This document shows positions 15,109-23,823 of a stretch of DNA of 38,444 nucleotides, in pieces (the stretch's first letter is position 1; each line of letters starts with the position of its first letter). The notes beneath the pieces were generated by a model. The model was given only the letters and a program-made list of their open reading frames with translations. It did no database searches and was not told where the DNA came from. Source of the DNA: an uncultured cyanobacterium (GTDB lineage: Bacteria; Cyanobacteriota; Cyanobacteriia; Cyanobacteriales; Microcystaceae); NCBI GenBank assembly GCA_903887375.1, contig CAISPN010000098.1, forward strand, positions 1 to 38,444. Reading direction: 5' to 3'. The position numbers and the translations under genes were made by a program.

Positions 15109-16554
15109 TTAATGATTATAGTTAAAAACACCAAATGTATTAAACAAGTTTAGAACTGGATACAAAGGTGAAGTAATCAGAGAAAAAGTATCACTAAAGG
15201 CGGCTAAACCATTGCGGCTAATAATGATTACGTCATTGTTCAGCAATATGGGATTATGCTCATCATTAATACCTGAAGCTAAATCAACTGGGATGAGCCT
15301 TGTTGTAACCGTACCATTTGGGTTGAGACGAACCAGTTGTACTGAACCCTGGTCGGAGCGCATCTGGTTGAAGCCGCCTGCCATGAAAATTGCCTGGTTA
15401 AGTGATGTATTGGGAGGAATATCCATATTTCCGCCTGCGCCTTTGAGCTCACCTACCAAACTAATACGGATTTTGTCAGGAGCAAAATTCGCTGAAGCCA
15501 GAGTTTGCGCTTCTTTGGGGCTGATACTTTTAGATCTGGGAATAGAAATAGTATCACCATCTTGTAAAAGTATATCTTCATCCACGTTGCCAGATTGGAC
15601 TAAAGCCCAAAGGTCAACAGGTATGACTTGAACTTCACCAGTACGAGTTGTTCTTTGAACCTCTATATTGCGCACATCGGCCATAGGCTTAGTGCCACCT
15701 GCGTTGCGCAGAGCCATACTAATCCTAGGCGCTGTGGAGTTTGAAGAAATATTTCCCATAGAGCCAGTTGTGGTTCCCCCAGAATTACTAGTACCACCAA
15801 CAATATAAGTTCCAGGACGGGTAATCTCTCCAACTATGGCAACTGTAGCTCCTCGATTGGCTTGAATGCCGAAGTTAGCATTAGAGAGTTCTCTGACCTG
15901 TTTTTGTTCTATATTGCGTTTAGTTGGTATAAAAACTATATCTCCATCTCTCAAGGTGATATCTTGAGCTATATCTCCAGTTTCTAGAAGAGTTATTAGA
16001 CTGAGAGTATAAATCTGTTGTTTATTTTGAAATGACCTGATAACTTTTACAGTAGAGGCATCAGCAGCAGTCGTCAAACCACCTGATTGTTTAATAATAT
16101 CGGTTAGAACTGGGTATTTTCCATTAGTAGACCCAAGAGTATAGGTGCCGGGAGTATTTACTTCACCTGAGACACTAATAGACATAGGCCTAGGAGCAAC
16201 TACTATCACCGAAAGTATTGGCCTTTTGACAAAACGAGAATACTCCTTCTGAAGGAGAGCGGTCAACTGAGCAACGGTCATGCCGTAAACTTTAAAAGTG
16301 CCAACTAGAGGAAGAGCAATAGTGCCATCAATTAAAACAGCATATTCTCCTGAATAATCTTTGTTATCCAAAAAATCAACACGAAGGCGGTCACCGATGC
16401 CGAGAGTGTAAGGCGTTTCCTCATAGTCTGAGGTTGATTTTTCTACTACACTAGGGGCAATTCTGACAGAGCCGGCTAAAGCCTTTTCAGCAGTCAGCGG
16501 AATACTATAGAAAAGTAAGAGGGTGGCAACAGCAGATACAGGTCTATTAAACAT
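15109..16554 (-). CDS. Polysaccharide export outer-membrane protein (Wza-like, SLBB domains)
   Basis: A 481-residue protein with a Sec signal peptide (1-27, cleavage after ALA), an N-terminal Poly_export domain (about 45-125, YTLGIGDRLRVDFLD) and at least three SLBB beta-grasp repeats starting SVSGEVNTPGTY (131), AIVGEITRPGTY (about 240) and SLVGELKGAGG (about 365). It lacks a lipobox Cys, unlike E. coli Wza, as is usual in cyanobacteria. The role is to form a periplasmic/outer-membrane channel for exported polysaccharide. The partner Wzc-type kinase is not nearby. A Ser/Gly/Thr-rich insert is present around 255-270. It is divergent from the TIGR02450 gene. Confidence 0.92.
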   Translation of the reverse strand: MFNRPVSAVATLLLFYSIPLTAEKALAGSVRIAPSVVEKSTSDYEETPYTLGIGDRLRVDFLDNKDYSGEYAVLIDGTIALPLVGTFKVYGMTVAQLTALLQKEYSRFVKRPILSVIVVAPRPMSISVSGEVNTPGTYTLGSTNGKYPVLTDIIKQSGGLTTAADASTVKVIRSFQNKQQIYTLSLITLLETGDIAQDITLRDGDIVFIPTKRNIEQKQVRELSNANFGIQANRGATVAIVGEITRPGTYIVGGTSNSGGTTTGSMGNISSNSTAPRISMALRNAGGTKPMADVRNIEVQRTTRTGEVQVIPVDLWALVQSGNVDEDILLQDGDTISIPRSKSISPKEAQTLASANFAPDKIRISLVGELKGAGGNMDIPPNTSLNQAIFMAGGFNQMRSDQGSVQLVRLNPNGTVTTRLIPVDLASGINDEHNPILLNNDVIIISRNGLAAFSDTFSLITSPLYPVLNLFNTFGVFNYNH

Positions 16555-16631
16555 TGAGGCAGACTTTATTAACTCTGATGATCATGTCTTAGTATATCTT
16601 AATGGTATTGCGATCAGTTATTTAGAAGAAA

Positions 16632-16883
16632 ATGAACAAACGACAAAAATTCCCCTATTTACTGGGGTCCAAATGGACAGCAAAACAAAATACCTGGGGT
16701 TGGCGACATTTTCAAGTAATTAACCGCAGTAAACAAGGCCCTTGGGTATTCGCTGAAATGGTAGCTTCTTGTGATCCTAAGGTGCGCTTTTGGCTCAATG
16801 CCCAACAGCTTACAGAACAATCGGACTGGTTATCTGGCTGGCGAAGTTTAGAAGAAATTAGAGAAAAAGAACAAGATATCTAG
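16632..16883 (+). CDS. TIGR02450 family small tryptophan-rich protein
   Basis: An 83-residue protein with the family pattern GSKWTA (13-18), GWRHFQV (23-29), FAEMVASCDPKVRFWLNAQQL (40-60 region) and a Trp-rich end (DWLSGWRSL). It has six tryptophans and no signal peptide. The family is found in cyanobacteria, algae and some proteobacteria and has no assigned function. It starts at ATG 16632, 77 bases from the divergent Wza-like gene, and lies 43 bases before the SyCRP1 gene, so they may be co-transcribed. Confidence 0.9.
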   Translation: MNKRQKFPYLLGSKWTAKQNTWGWRHFQVINRSKQGPWVFAEMVASCDPKVRFWLNAQQLTEQSDWLSGWRSLEEIREKEQDI

Positions 16884-16926
16884 AATCAATCCAGCAAATG
16901 TTAGAATTGTTCTGCAAAGCCGAAAT

Positions 16927-17628
16927 ATGGACGAGATCCCTAGCATGATCCCTAAAGAACTAGATCAGCTAATTTCTATTGTCCCTTTCTTTCGAGATTT
17001 GCCACAAGATAGCTCTAAAAGAGCAACAGCAAATCTTGTAACTCGTCTCCATCCGGCTAATCGAGTGATTGTTTTGGAAAACGACTGGGGAGGGGCTGTC
17101 TACTTCATCATAGAAGGATGGCTCAAGATCCGTACCTACAATTCAGAAGGCAAAGAGATCACACTCAATGTCATCGGCAATGGTGAGGTTTTTGGTGAAA
17201 TGGCAGTACTAGATGAGGTTCCTCGTTCTACCGATGTGATTACTCTGACCCAGGCAAAAGTCTGTAGCATACCAGCTCAAGATTTTCTCCATCTTCTCAA
17301 TACAGAGCCTCAAGCTGGTATTAACCTGTCTCGTTTGATCACCAAAAGGTTAAGGCAGATTAACAGACGTCTCTGTGCTAGGGAATCAGATAGCCTTTCT
17401 CGGATAGTAGATACTTTACTATTTTTGGCAGAAGGTCAGGGAAAAAAACAGGACAATACTATTGTCATCCCTAACTTGCCTCACCGTGAACTCAGCAGCA
17501 TCAGTGGATTAGCTAGAGAGACAGTGACCCGCTCTTTGATTAAACTAGAAAAAAAGGGATTGATCAAACGAGAGTTGAAAAATTTAATAATTTTAGATTT
17601 CCATGGTTTAGAAAATCTAATAGGTTAA
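16927..17628 (+). CDS. sycrp1: cAMP receptor-type transcription regulator SyCRP1
   Basis: A 233-residue Crp/Fnr-family regulator very like Synechocystis SyCRP1, which binds cAMP and controls motility-related genes. The cyclic-nucleotide domain (about 17-130) keeps the phosphate-binding cassette: Gly90, Glu91, Arg100 and Ser101 (GEMAVLDEVPRSTDV), which contact cAMP. A C-helix follows and the helix-turn-helix is at about 187-215 (HRELSSISGLARETVTRSL). No Fe-S cysteines as in Fnr. The segment ENDWGGAVYFIIEGWLKIRT is a signature of this subgroup. It is followed at 24 and 12 base gaps by two small membrane-associated proteins, a likely operon. Confidence 0.93.
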   Translation: MDEIPSMIPKELDQLISIVPFFRDLPQDSSKRATANLVTRLHPANRVIVLENDWGGAVYFIIEGWLKIRTYNSEGKEITLNVIGNGEVFGEMAVLDEVPRSTDVITLTQAKVCSIPAQDFLHLLNTEPQAGINLSRLITKRLRQINRRLCARESDSLSRIVDTLLFLAEGQGKKQDNTIVIPNLPHRELSSISGLARETVTRSLIKLEKKGLIKRELKNLIILDFHGLENLIG

Positions 17629-17652
17629 ATAAATTGAACAAGGTTTAAAAAA

Positions 17653-17976
17653 ATGTCCAAACAAAATGGTGAGAGCTCATTTGTAATAGGCTTAATTGTA
17701 GGTGGAGTAGTTGGCACCGTAACTGGTATGGTCCTTGCCTCTCGCTCAAGCAGACAAACTCGTCAAATTCTGGACAAATCTGTTCAAGCGTTGCCAGAAT
17801 TAGCCGAAGATCTTTATAACAGTGTAGAATTGCAAGGTTCTCGTTTATCTAAATTGACTACCAAAAATTGGGATCGTTTCAAAGATGCCGTTACCGTGGG
17901 CATCCAAGCCAGTCGATCTGACTTGCCAGAGCCCGATGCACAAGATATGAAAGAACAACAAAAACATCAATCATAG
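17653..17976 (+). CDS. YtxH-like small membrane protein
   Basis: A 107-residue protein with one N-terminal transmembrane segment rich in Gly (about 11-30, GLIVGGVVGTVTGMVLA) followed by a basic stretch and an amphipathic region, the layout of YtxH-domain proteins. It is probably anchored in the inner or thylakoid membrane with the C-terminus in the cytoplasm. Function in cyanobacteria is unknown. The neighbouring gene encodes a DUF948-like protein; YtxH and DUF948 proteins are also paired in other bacteria, supporting a joint role. Confidence 0.85.
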   Translation: MSKQNGESSFVIGLIVGGVVGTVTGMVLASRSSRQTRQILDKSVQALPELAEDLYNSVELQGSRLSKLTTKNWDRFKDAVTVGIQASRSDLPEPDAQDMKEQQKHQS

Positions 17977-17988
17977 CTAAAAATTTCT

Positions 17989-18363
17989 GTGACAGAACCT
18001 CTATTTTGGCTCGGACTTTCTCTTTTGCTGGTAAGCGTAAGCTTAAGTGCGGCTTTGTTTATGTCGATTCCAGCTTTAACTGAATTAGCCAGAGCTGCTC
18101 GCAGCGCCGAAAAACTTTTTGATACCCTCAAAGAAGAACTGCCTTCTACTCTAGAGGCAATCCGCTTAGGAGGAAAAGAGATTACAGAGCTAACTGATGA
18201 GATAAATATAGGTGTAAAAAAAGCTACACAGGTCGTCAAGCAGATGGATGAAGGACTTGTTCACTTTAAAGAGCAAGGAAGCTCTCTAGCAAAGGGAACT
18301 GATCGTCTTTTTATAGGAATTAAGGCAGCCTGGCAAAGATGGAACTTAAATGACCCTAGTTAG
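17989..18363 (+). CDS. DUF948-like membrane protein
   Basis: A 124-residue protein starting at GTG 17989, 12 bases after the YtxH-like gene. It has one N-terminal membrane helix (about 4-26, PLFWLGLSLLLVSVSLSAAL) and a long amphipathic helical region (30-105) with heptad-like spacing, as in DUF948 proteins. Likely membrane-anchored with a cytoplasmic coiled coil. The last eight bases overlap the end of fabH on the other strand; both stop codons lie in CCTAGTTAG. Confidence 0.82.
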   Translation: MTEPLFWLGLSLLLVSVSLSAALFMSIPALTELARAARSAEKLFDTLKEELPSTLEAIRLGGKEITELTDEINIGVKKATQVVKQMDEGLVHFKEQGSSLAKGTDRLFIGIKAAWQRWNLNDPS

Positions 18364-19369
18364 AGCCACCCCAGCAAAAAATCGCTGCTCCCCAAGTTAG
18401 ACCAGCGCCGAAGCCAGAGATTGCTATGATATCACCTGGTTTAATTCGAGATTGCCTAATTGCCTCATCTAGAGCAAGTGGAATTGAAGCTGCTGAAGTA
18501 TTGCCATATTTAGAGATGTTGCTGATCACCTTCTGCTTGTCTAAACCTAAGCGGGTAGCTACAGAGTCAATAATGCGTTGGTTGGCTTGATGAAGAATCA
18601 ACCAGTCTATATCCTCTATGGTCAAATTAGATCTGTGCAGAGCTTTTTCAATCACCTCTGGTACCTTCTCTACGGCAAAACGATAGACTTCTTTGCCTTT
18701 CATATTGATGGTTTGATAGCTACCTGAACCAACACTGATATTTTCTAGTAAGTTATGGGTTGTCCCCATATAAGCAAGATTAAGAGAACTATTTTGAGTA
18801 CCATCACTACAGAGCTCAAAACCTAGAAAATTATCTTTTGTTTCGTGAGATTGACAGACAACTGCCCCTGCTCCATCAGCAAACAATACACAAGTGGTTC
18901 TATCTTCCCAATTTACCCAACGAGAAAGAACATCAGCGCCTATCACCAAGACATTGCGATATACTCCCTGACGGATAAACTGAGAAGCAGTCACCAAAGC
19001 AAAAACAAATCCTGAGCAGGCGGCGGTTAAATCAAAAGCAACAGCTCTTTTTGCCCCTATAATATTTTGCACTTGACAAGCGCTGCCAAAAAGATCATCA
19101 GGCGTAGATGTAGCCAAAATTATCAGATCAATATCCTCAGGAGTAAGATTTGCCATAGATATGGCATTTATTGCAGCTTTAGCTGCCAATTGAGCTAAAG
19201 ACTCTTGGGCTGAAGATACGTATCTTTCCTTCATCCCTGTGCGGGACTCAATCCATTCATCGGATGTATCAACAATGCTACTCAAATCTTGATTGCTCAG
19301 AACCTGATTAGGAACTGCCGAGCCACTACCGATTATTGTTAGTCCTTTCAAAGTTCTGCTCCCAGACAA
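18356..19369 (-). CDS. fabH: 3-oxoacyl-ACP synthase III
   Basis: Initiates type II fatty-acid synthesis by condensing acetyl-CoA with malonyl-ACP. The 337-residue thiolase-fold enzyme shows the complete Cys-His-Asn triad: Cys118 (TAACSGF), His260 (LHQANQR) and Asn290 (YGNTSAAS). The C-terminal SGFGAGLTWGAAI loop is typical. It lies 19 bases downstream of plsX on the same strand, the common plsX-fabH arrangement linking phospholipid and fatty-acid synthesis, although fabD/fabG/acpP do not follow. Its 3' end overlaps the convergent DUF948-like gene. Confidence 0.97.
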   Translation of the reverse strand: MSGSRTLKGLTIIGSGSAVPNQVLSNQDLSSIVDTSDEWIESRTGMKERYVSSAQESLAQLAAKAAINAISMANLTPEDIDLIILATSTPDDLFGSACQVQNIIGAKRAVAFDLTAACSGFVFALVTASQFIRQGVYRNVLVIGADVLSRWVNWEDRTTCVLFADGAGAVVCQSHETKDNFLGFELCSDGTQNSSLNLAYMGTTHNLLENISVGSGSYQTINMKGKEVYRFAVEKVPEVIEKALHRSNLTIEDIDWLILHQANQRIIDSVATRLGLDKQKVISNISKYGNTSAASIPLALDEAIRQSRIKPGDIIAISGFGAGLTWGAAIFCWGGSN

Positions 19370-19388
19370 AGTTGATTAGCTGATTTTT

Positions 19389-20441
19389 TTATTGCTGTTC
19401 AGAAGTCATCACTTTGTCTACTTGGTCGCTATTGGTGTAGTAGGAAGACTGAATACGCTCGGAAACACGTTTATCTACAGCTTCTTTGGCCAAGCGAACT
19501 GCATTGAAAATAGATGGGGCTTGAGAGCTGCCATGGCTGATGATACAAACCCCATCTACACCAAGAAGCAATGCTCCTCCATGCTCAGCGTGATCAATTC
19601 GCTGTCGGATACGCTTAAGATTTGGCTTGAGAAAAGATGAGCCTATCTTGCCATGCAATCCTTTTGGCAGCTCTTCACGAAAAATAGAAAGCAAAGCCTC
19701 GGCGATAGCTTCAGTAAATTTTAAAACAACATTACCAACAAAGCCATCACAGACAATCACATCAAATTTACCAGTTGGTACATCTCGCCCCTCAGCATTG
19801 CCAGCAAAATTTATCCTAGAGTTTGCTTCCAGTAAGGCATAGGTTTTTAAAGCTAGCTCGTTTCCCTTAGTTGGCTCTTCCCCAATATTAAGCAAACCAA
19901 TTTTAGGCTCTTCAATATCTAGAACATACTTGCTATAAATACTACCCATAATGGCAAACTGTTCTAAATATTTGGGCTTAGAATCTACATTAGCCCCTAC
20001 ATCTAACACTATCACTGATTTGTTAGCCATCATTGTTGGCAAAATTGCGCCGATTGCCGGACGATCTATCCCTTTGAGGCGACCAAGTTTGAGCAAGGCG
20101 GCAGCCATGGCAGCCCCTGAATGCCCAGCCGAGACGACGGCATCTGATTGGCCTTGTTTGACCAAATCCATACAGACATTTATAGAAGCCTTTGGTTTTC
20201 TTCGTAGAGAAGTCAACGGCTCCTCATCCATCTCTATCACGCCTTCAGAATTGACTATTTTAATTTTCTGTGAATGGCTATGGTGTTGTAGACAAGAGTC
20301 GATTTTCTCTTTATCTCCTACTAAAGTAACTTCCGCATCCAGTTCCTCGGCCGCTCTGATGGCTCCGGCCACAATTTCATCTGGAGCATGATCGCCGCCC
20401 ATAGCGTCTATTGCAATTCTTGCGCGAGTTTCGATTGCCAT
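19389..20441 (-). CDS. plsX: Phosphate acyltransferase PlsX
   Basis: Converts acyl-ACP to acyl-phosphate, the donor for glycerol-3-phosphate acylation in phospholipid synthesis; a peripheral membrane enzyme. The 350-residue protein contains the N-terminal signature AIDAMGGDHAPDEIV (10-24), LDVGANVDSKP and CDGFVGNVVLK in the expected order, and near the end HAEHGGALLLGVDGVCIISHG in the usual substrate-site region. Length is normal. It is the first gene of plsX-fabH; a 95-base spacer separates it from the cobH stop upstream, where no clear promoter can be singled out. Confidence 0.97.
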   Translation of the reverse strand: MAIETRARIAIDAMGGDHAPDEIVAGAIRAAEELDAEVTLVGDKEKIDSCLQHHSHSQKIKIVNSEGVIEMDEEPLTSLRRKPKASINVCMDLVKQGQSDAVVSAGHSGAAMAAALLKLGRLKGIDRPAIGAILPTMMANKSVIVLDVGANVDSKPKYLEQFAIMGSIYSKYVLDIEEPKIGLLNIGEEPTKGNELALKTYALLEANSRINFAGNAEGRDVPTGKFDVIVCDGFVGNVVLKFTEAIAEALLSIFREELPKGLHGKIGSSFLKPNLKRIRQRIDHAEHGGALLLGVDGVCIISHGSSQAPSIFNAVRLAKEAVDKRVSERIQSSYYTNSDQVDKVMTSEQQ

Positions 20442-20536
20442 TAATCAAATTTAATAGAAGCCTCACCAATCTTATCAAAAGCTGGGGGCCGTGACTTGTT
20501 TTTTTTAGATTCTACCAAAAAAGATCCGCAAAATTG

Positions 20537-21154
20537 TCAGTAATTTTTCCAAGCCATTAGCAATAGTGCATTTAATATGGCCGCTGCCACTGTAGAACCT
20601 CCCTTGCGCCCTCGTACAAGAATACTTGCTACAGCCAATTCACTCAAGTTTTTTTTTGATTCAACCACCGAGACAAAGCCCACAGGCGCGCCAATAACTA
20701 AACTAGGTTTAACCTTAGAAAGCTTTATATTGTGGCATAGGGCTAATAAGGCTGTTGGAGCATTGCCAATTAGATAGATTGCCTCAGGATACTCAAGAGA
20801 GCATATGTCCATGCCAATTTCAGAGCGAGTCTTTCCTTCGGTTGCTAATTGAGCACTATCAAGAGCGACGATGACCTGGTTATTAAAGGTTCTTTGAACC
20901 AGATTGATAATACCTTGTTTGACTAGGTTAACATCAGTCACAATAGGTATGCCCGATCGCAATGAAGCTATCCCTTTGTCAATAGAATCTTCACTAAATT
21001 GCAACAGATCGAGGTACTCAAAATCAGCTGTAGTGTGAATTACTCTTCGGGCAATCTGATATTGGCGAAGATCTAGTTTATGTTCTGGTACCTCTTGATC
21101 GATGATATTAAAGCTTTGAGTCACAATTGGATGGTCTAAATTCTCTTTAGTCAT
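20537..21154 (-). CDS. cobH: Precorrin-8X methylmutase
   Basis: Moves a methyl group from C-11 to C-12 of precorrin-8X, giving hydrogenobyrinate, a step in the corrin ring of vitamin B12. The 205-residue protein has the family pattern RRVIHTTADFEY with catalytic His40, followed by SGIPIVTDVNLVKQGI and the glycine-rich APVGFVSVVESK. It is the last gene of an operon whose other members are an esterase and ABC transporter parts; its ATG overlaps the oppB-like stop region by 8 bases. No other cob gene is adjacent; cobM is 15 kb away. Confidence 0.95.
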   Translation of the reverse strand: MTKENLDHPIVTQSFNIIDQEVPEHKLDLRQYQIARRVIHTTADFEYLDLLQFSEDSIDKGIASLRSGIPIVTDVNLVKQGIINLVQRTFNNQVIVALDSAQLATEGKTRSEIGMDICSLEYPEAIYLIGNAPTALLALCHNIKLSKVKPSLVIGAPVGFVSVVESKKNLSELAVASILVRGRKGGSTVAAAILNALLLMAWKNY

Positions 21155-22109
21155 AATTGATGCGTGGATCTAACAACCTGTAGAGTGAATCTGCCACCCA
21201 GCTAAAAAAAACAATTAAGATTGCATAGGTGAAGGTGATCCCCAAAATCACTGGAGTATCACCATGGTTGATAGATTCTATCAATAAAGCGCCAATACCC
21301 GGTATGCCAAAGATCTGCTCTGTCACTAGAGCGCCAGTAAAAACTGCAGGAATCTCCAATGCAATTAAAGTTAGTACTGGAATGAGGGCATTTTTGAGAA
21401 TATGATTCTTGATTGCCTGATTTGGGGATAGACCCTTAGCTAAAGCCGTGCGCAGATAATCTTGCGGCAGCTCTTCTAGAATAGCAGCTCTTAAATAGCG
21501 CAGTAGAGAGCTTGCTTGGTAAAGAGTCAAAACAGCAATAGGTAAAATAGACTGTCTGATCTGCTCTAATAAACTAGGTAGATCTTTGACTTCTAGGGTG
21601 CTGTTGTAAAGAGTGGGAAACCATTTAAGTCCAATACTAAAAATAAAAATCAGCAGAAGTCCAGTCAGGAAAGTCGGCAGAGATATCCCCAAAAAACAGA
21701 AAAAAGTAATTATATGATCCAGCCAAGATTGACGATGGATCGCGGAAAATATACCCAAAGGAAAAGCTATTGCTACAGAGAAAAGATAAGCAATACCTAC
21801 TGTAGCCAAAGTTGCCGGTAGTCTTTGAAAAATCAAATCTAAAACCGGTACTCTAGAGCTGAAGGAATAACCAAGATTTCCATGGATAAAAGCCCAAAGC
21901 CATTTAAAGTATCTAATAGGCAAAGGTTGATCTAATCCCAGGCTTTTTCTGATATTTTCCCTTACTTGGGCGGTGATGGCAGGATTGCCGGCAAAATCAC
22001 TCAAAGGATCCCCAGGAGCCAAAGCAACAACTATAAATAGCACTAAGCTAATCGCCAAGAGAGTAGATAATGTAACTAAAAAGCGCCTAAAGATAGAGAA
22101 ATATCCCAC
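21147..22109 (-). CDS. dppB: Peptide/nickel-type ABC transporter permease (DppB/OppB)
   Basis: A 320-residue six-helix permease with the N-terminal helix (about 8-28), the first periplasmic part (APGDPLSDFAGNPAIT) and the EAA loop (about 215-240, LRTALAKGLSPNQAIKNHIL). The C-terminal GIPGIGALLIESI is the standard DppB signature. It follows the substrate-binding protein after one base and so forms the dppAB part of a peptide or similar importer. The matching DppC is at 7838-8704, in another operon, and the ATPases are outside the window. Its end overlaps the cobH start. Confidence 0.94.
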   Translation of the reverse strand: MGYFSIFRRFLVTLSTLLAISLVLFIVVALAPGDPLSDFAGNPAITAQVRENIRKSLGLDQPLPIRYFKWLWAFIHGNLGYSFSSRVPVLDLIFQRLPATLATVGIAYLFSVAIAFPLGIFSAIHRQSWLDHIITFFCFLGISLPTFLTGLLLIFIFSIGLKWFPTLYNSTLEVKDLPSLLEQIRQSILPIAVLTLYQASSLLRYLRAAILEELPQDYLRTALAKGLSPNQAIKNHILKNALIPVLTLIALEIPAVFTGALVTEQIFGIPGIGALLIESINHGDTPVILGITFTYAILIVFFSWVADSLYRLLDPRINYD

Positions 22110-22110
22110 T

Positions 22111-23823
22111 TTATTTTTTGTTGAATTTCCAATTAGCTATTTTCCAAGTATCTCGCTCCCAGGGGCTAATTTCCACACCAGAGAGCCTTGGAGAAATTGC
22201 CACTACATCAGCTCTGCGAACTAAGGGAACTAAAATATTATTCTGGATCAGCATATCATTGAGGGCAATAAAGAGCTCTTTACGTTTTTCAATTTGTAAT
22301 TCTTGAGAAGCCTTTTGCCAAAGCTGATCATACTGATTATTACAATAGCGAGAATAATTTTCACCAGACCAATTATTAGCTTTTTGAGGAATATTGCCGC
22401 AGGTATAGGTTTTAAAATAAGCATTAGGCTGCGGACTACTATTACCCATAGTAAACATCTGCATATCGGCATAAAAATGCTCAACTGTATCTGAATTGCT
22501 AGGATCGCTGGAAAAAAAGACGCTAGCATCGATGCTTTTTAGCTCTACTCCTATGCCGATAGAGCCCAAATTGGCTTTAATAATTTCTTGGCTCTTCTGC
22601 CGAAGGGGATTAGCTGAGCTTTGGAAGATCATTTGCATTTTTTGCCCCTTACGCTCTCTGATTCCATAACCATTGCTATCGTGCCAGCCGGCTTGCTCTA
22701 GTAGTTGTTTGGCTTTTGTAGGATTGTACTCTAAGGGATTGTTCTTAGAAACAAATTCACCAGGAGCTACCAAAAAATTATTGGTAGCCTGGCCTGTGAT
22801 GCCATAGAGTTGTTTGGCAATGGTTTGACGATCTATTGCTAGGGCAATAGCTTTTCGCACTGTAGGATCGCTTAAAAATGGATGTTTAAATTTTAAGTTT
22901 GATTTTTCACCTTCATTTGTAGAATGATTAGGATCGCTTTGATTGAACAAAACTCTTTCAACTAGAGGTCCTGGAGTTACAAGAAGCTGTCCCTTGCCAG
23001 AATTGGTGATATCTTGCAAAAGGGAATTTTCTACCTGCAAGTTATAAGCAAAATCGGCCTCATGAGTTTGCATTACCGCCCTAGCAGCAGAAGCAGGGTC
23101 GCCTCCTCCTTTGAGCTCAATTCGACTAAAGGCTAATTTTTTGAAATCTCTATAGTAGGGATTGGCTTGGTAAATCACCAAATCGCCTGGCTTAAATTGT
23201 ACAACCCTATAGGGACCTGTACCAATTGGCATTATATTAGCAGGAGCCTGATGGGCCTTTTTTCCAACGTAGTTGGCATATATATGCTGGGGAAGAATCA
23301 TTCCCTCTGGCCCTACAAAAGAATTAGACCAAGCAGGATTAGGATTGGTAAATGTCACCTTCACCGTGTAATCATCTATTGCCTCTACTTTTTCAATTCC
23401 TTGGTAATAATTGAGCGAAGATGAGCCGCTTTGGGGATTTTTAATAAACTCATAGGTAAATAGAACATCTTTAGCGCTAAAGGGCTGCCCATCTGACCAC
23501 TTGATTCCCTTTTTCAATCGCCAAGTTACGCTTTTCCCATCAGCAGAAACAGTTCCCCTTTGCTTACTGGGAATTTCTGCTGCTAAAAAAGGAATCAAGA
23601 CACCTTTAGCATCGTAGCTAGCCAATGGCTCTAAGGTAATGCGGCTAGCTTCTGCATCTTTGTAGCCAGCAGAAAGATGAGGATTTAAAATTGTTGGTGC
23701 TTGCCAGTAGAGCATCTTGAGAACATTAGCCGAATTGCTCTGCTGAGTTGATCCACAAGAAGCAAAAAGAAAAATACTGCAACAAGCTAGAAGAAAAAGA
23801 AAGATATTTCTAATTTTGAACAT
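22111..23823 (-). CDS. dppA: ABC transporter substrate-binding lipoprotein (OppA/DppA family)
   Basis: A 570-residue SBP_bac_5-type binding protein with a lipoprotein signal peptide (LLACCSIFLFASCGS; lipidated Cys near residue 23), so it is tethered outside the inner membrane. Family segments are WRLKKGIKWSDGQPFSAKDV, KGIEKV-type strands, NPYY(R), VRKAIALAIDRQTIAK and AKQLLEQAGW. The frame opens at TTG 23829, but ATG 23823 is preferred as it begins directly at MFKIRN; this gives a 14-base overlap with the sugar-type permease upstream. With dppB one base away it forms the core importer unit. Substrate (oligopeptide, dipeptide, nickel or glutathione) cannot be told. Confidence 0.94.
   Translation of the reverse strand: MFKIRNIFLFLLACCSIFLFASCGSTQQSNSANVLKMLYWQAPTILNPHLSAGYKDAEASRITLEPLASYDAKGVLIPFLAAEIPSKQRGTVSADGKSVTWRLKKGIKWSDGQPFSAKDVLFTYEFIKNPQSGSSSLNYYQGIEKVEAIDDYTVKVTFTNPNPAWSNSFVGPEGMILPQHIYANYVGKKAHQAPANIMPIGTGPYRVVQFKPGDLVIYQANPYYRDFKKLAFSRIELKGGGDPASAARAVMQTHEADFAYNLQVENSLLQDITNSGKGQLLVTPGPLVERVLFNQSDPNHSTNEGEKSNLKFKHPFLSDPTVRKAIALAIDRQTIAKQLYGITGQATNNFLVAPGEFVSKNNPLEYNPTKAKQLLEQAGWHDSNGYGIRERKGQKMQMIFQSSANPLRQKSQEIIKANLGSIGIGVELKSIDASVFFSSDPSNSDTVEHFYADMQMFTMGNSSPQPNAYFKTYTCGNIPQKANNWSGENYSRYCNNQYDQLWQKASQELQIEKRKELFIALNDMLIQNNILVPLVRRADVVAISPRLSGVEISPWERDTWKIANWKFNKK

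Noticed and set aside
16523-16723. 66-residue plus-strand frame overlapping the TIGR02450 gene start
   Set aside because: The TIGR02450 frame from ATG 16632 has conserved motifs; this one has none and overlaps both neighbours.
22248-22529. 93-residue open frame inside the dppA-like gene
   Set aside because: Overlaps a well-supported binding-protein coding region in another frame; Ile/Leu/Ser composition is typical of a shadow.
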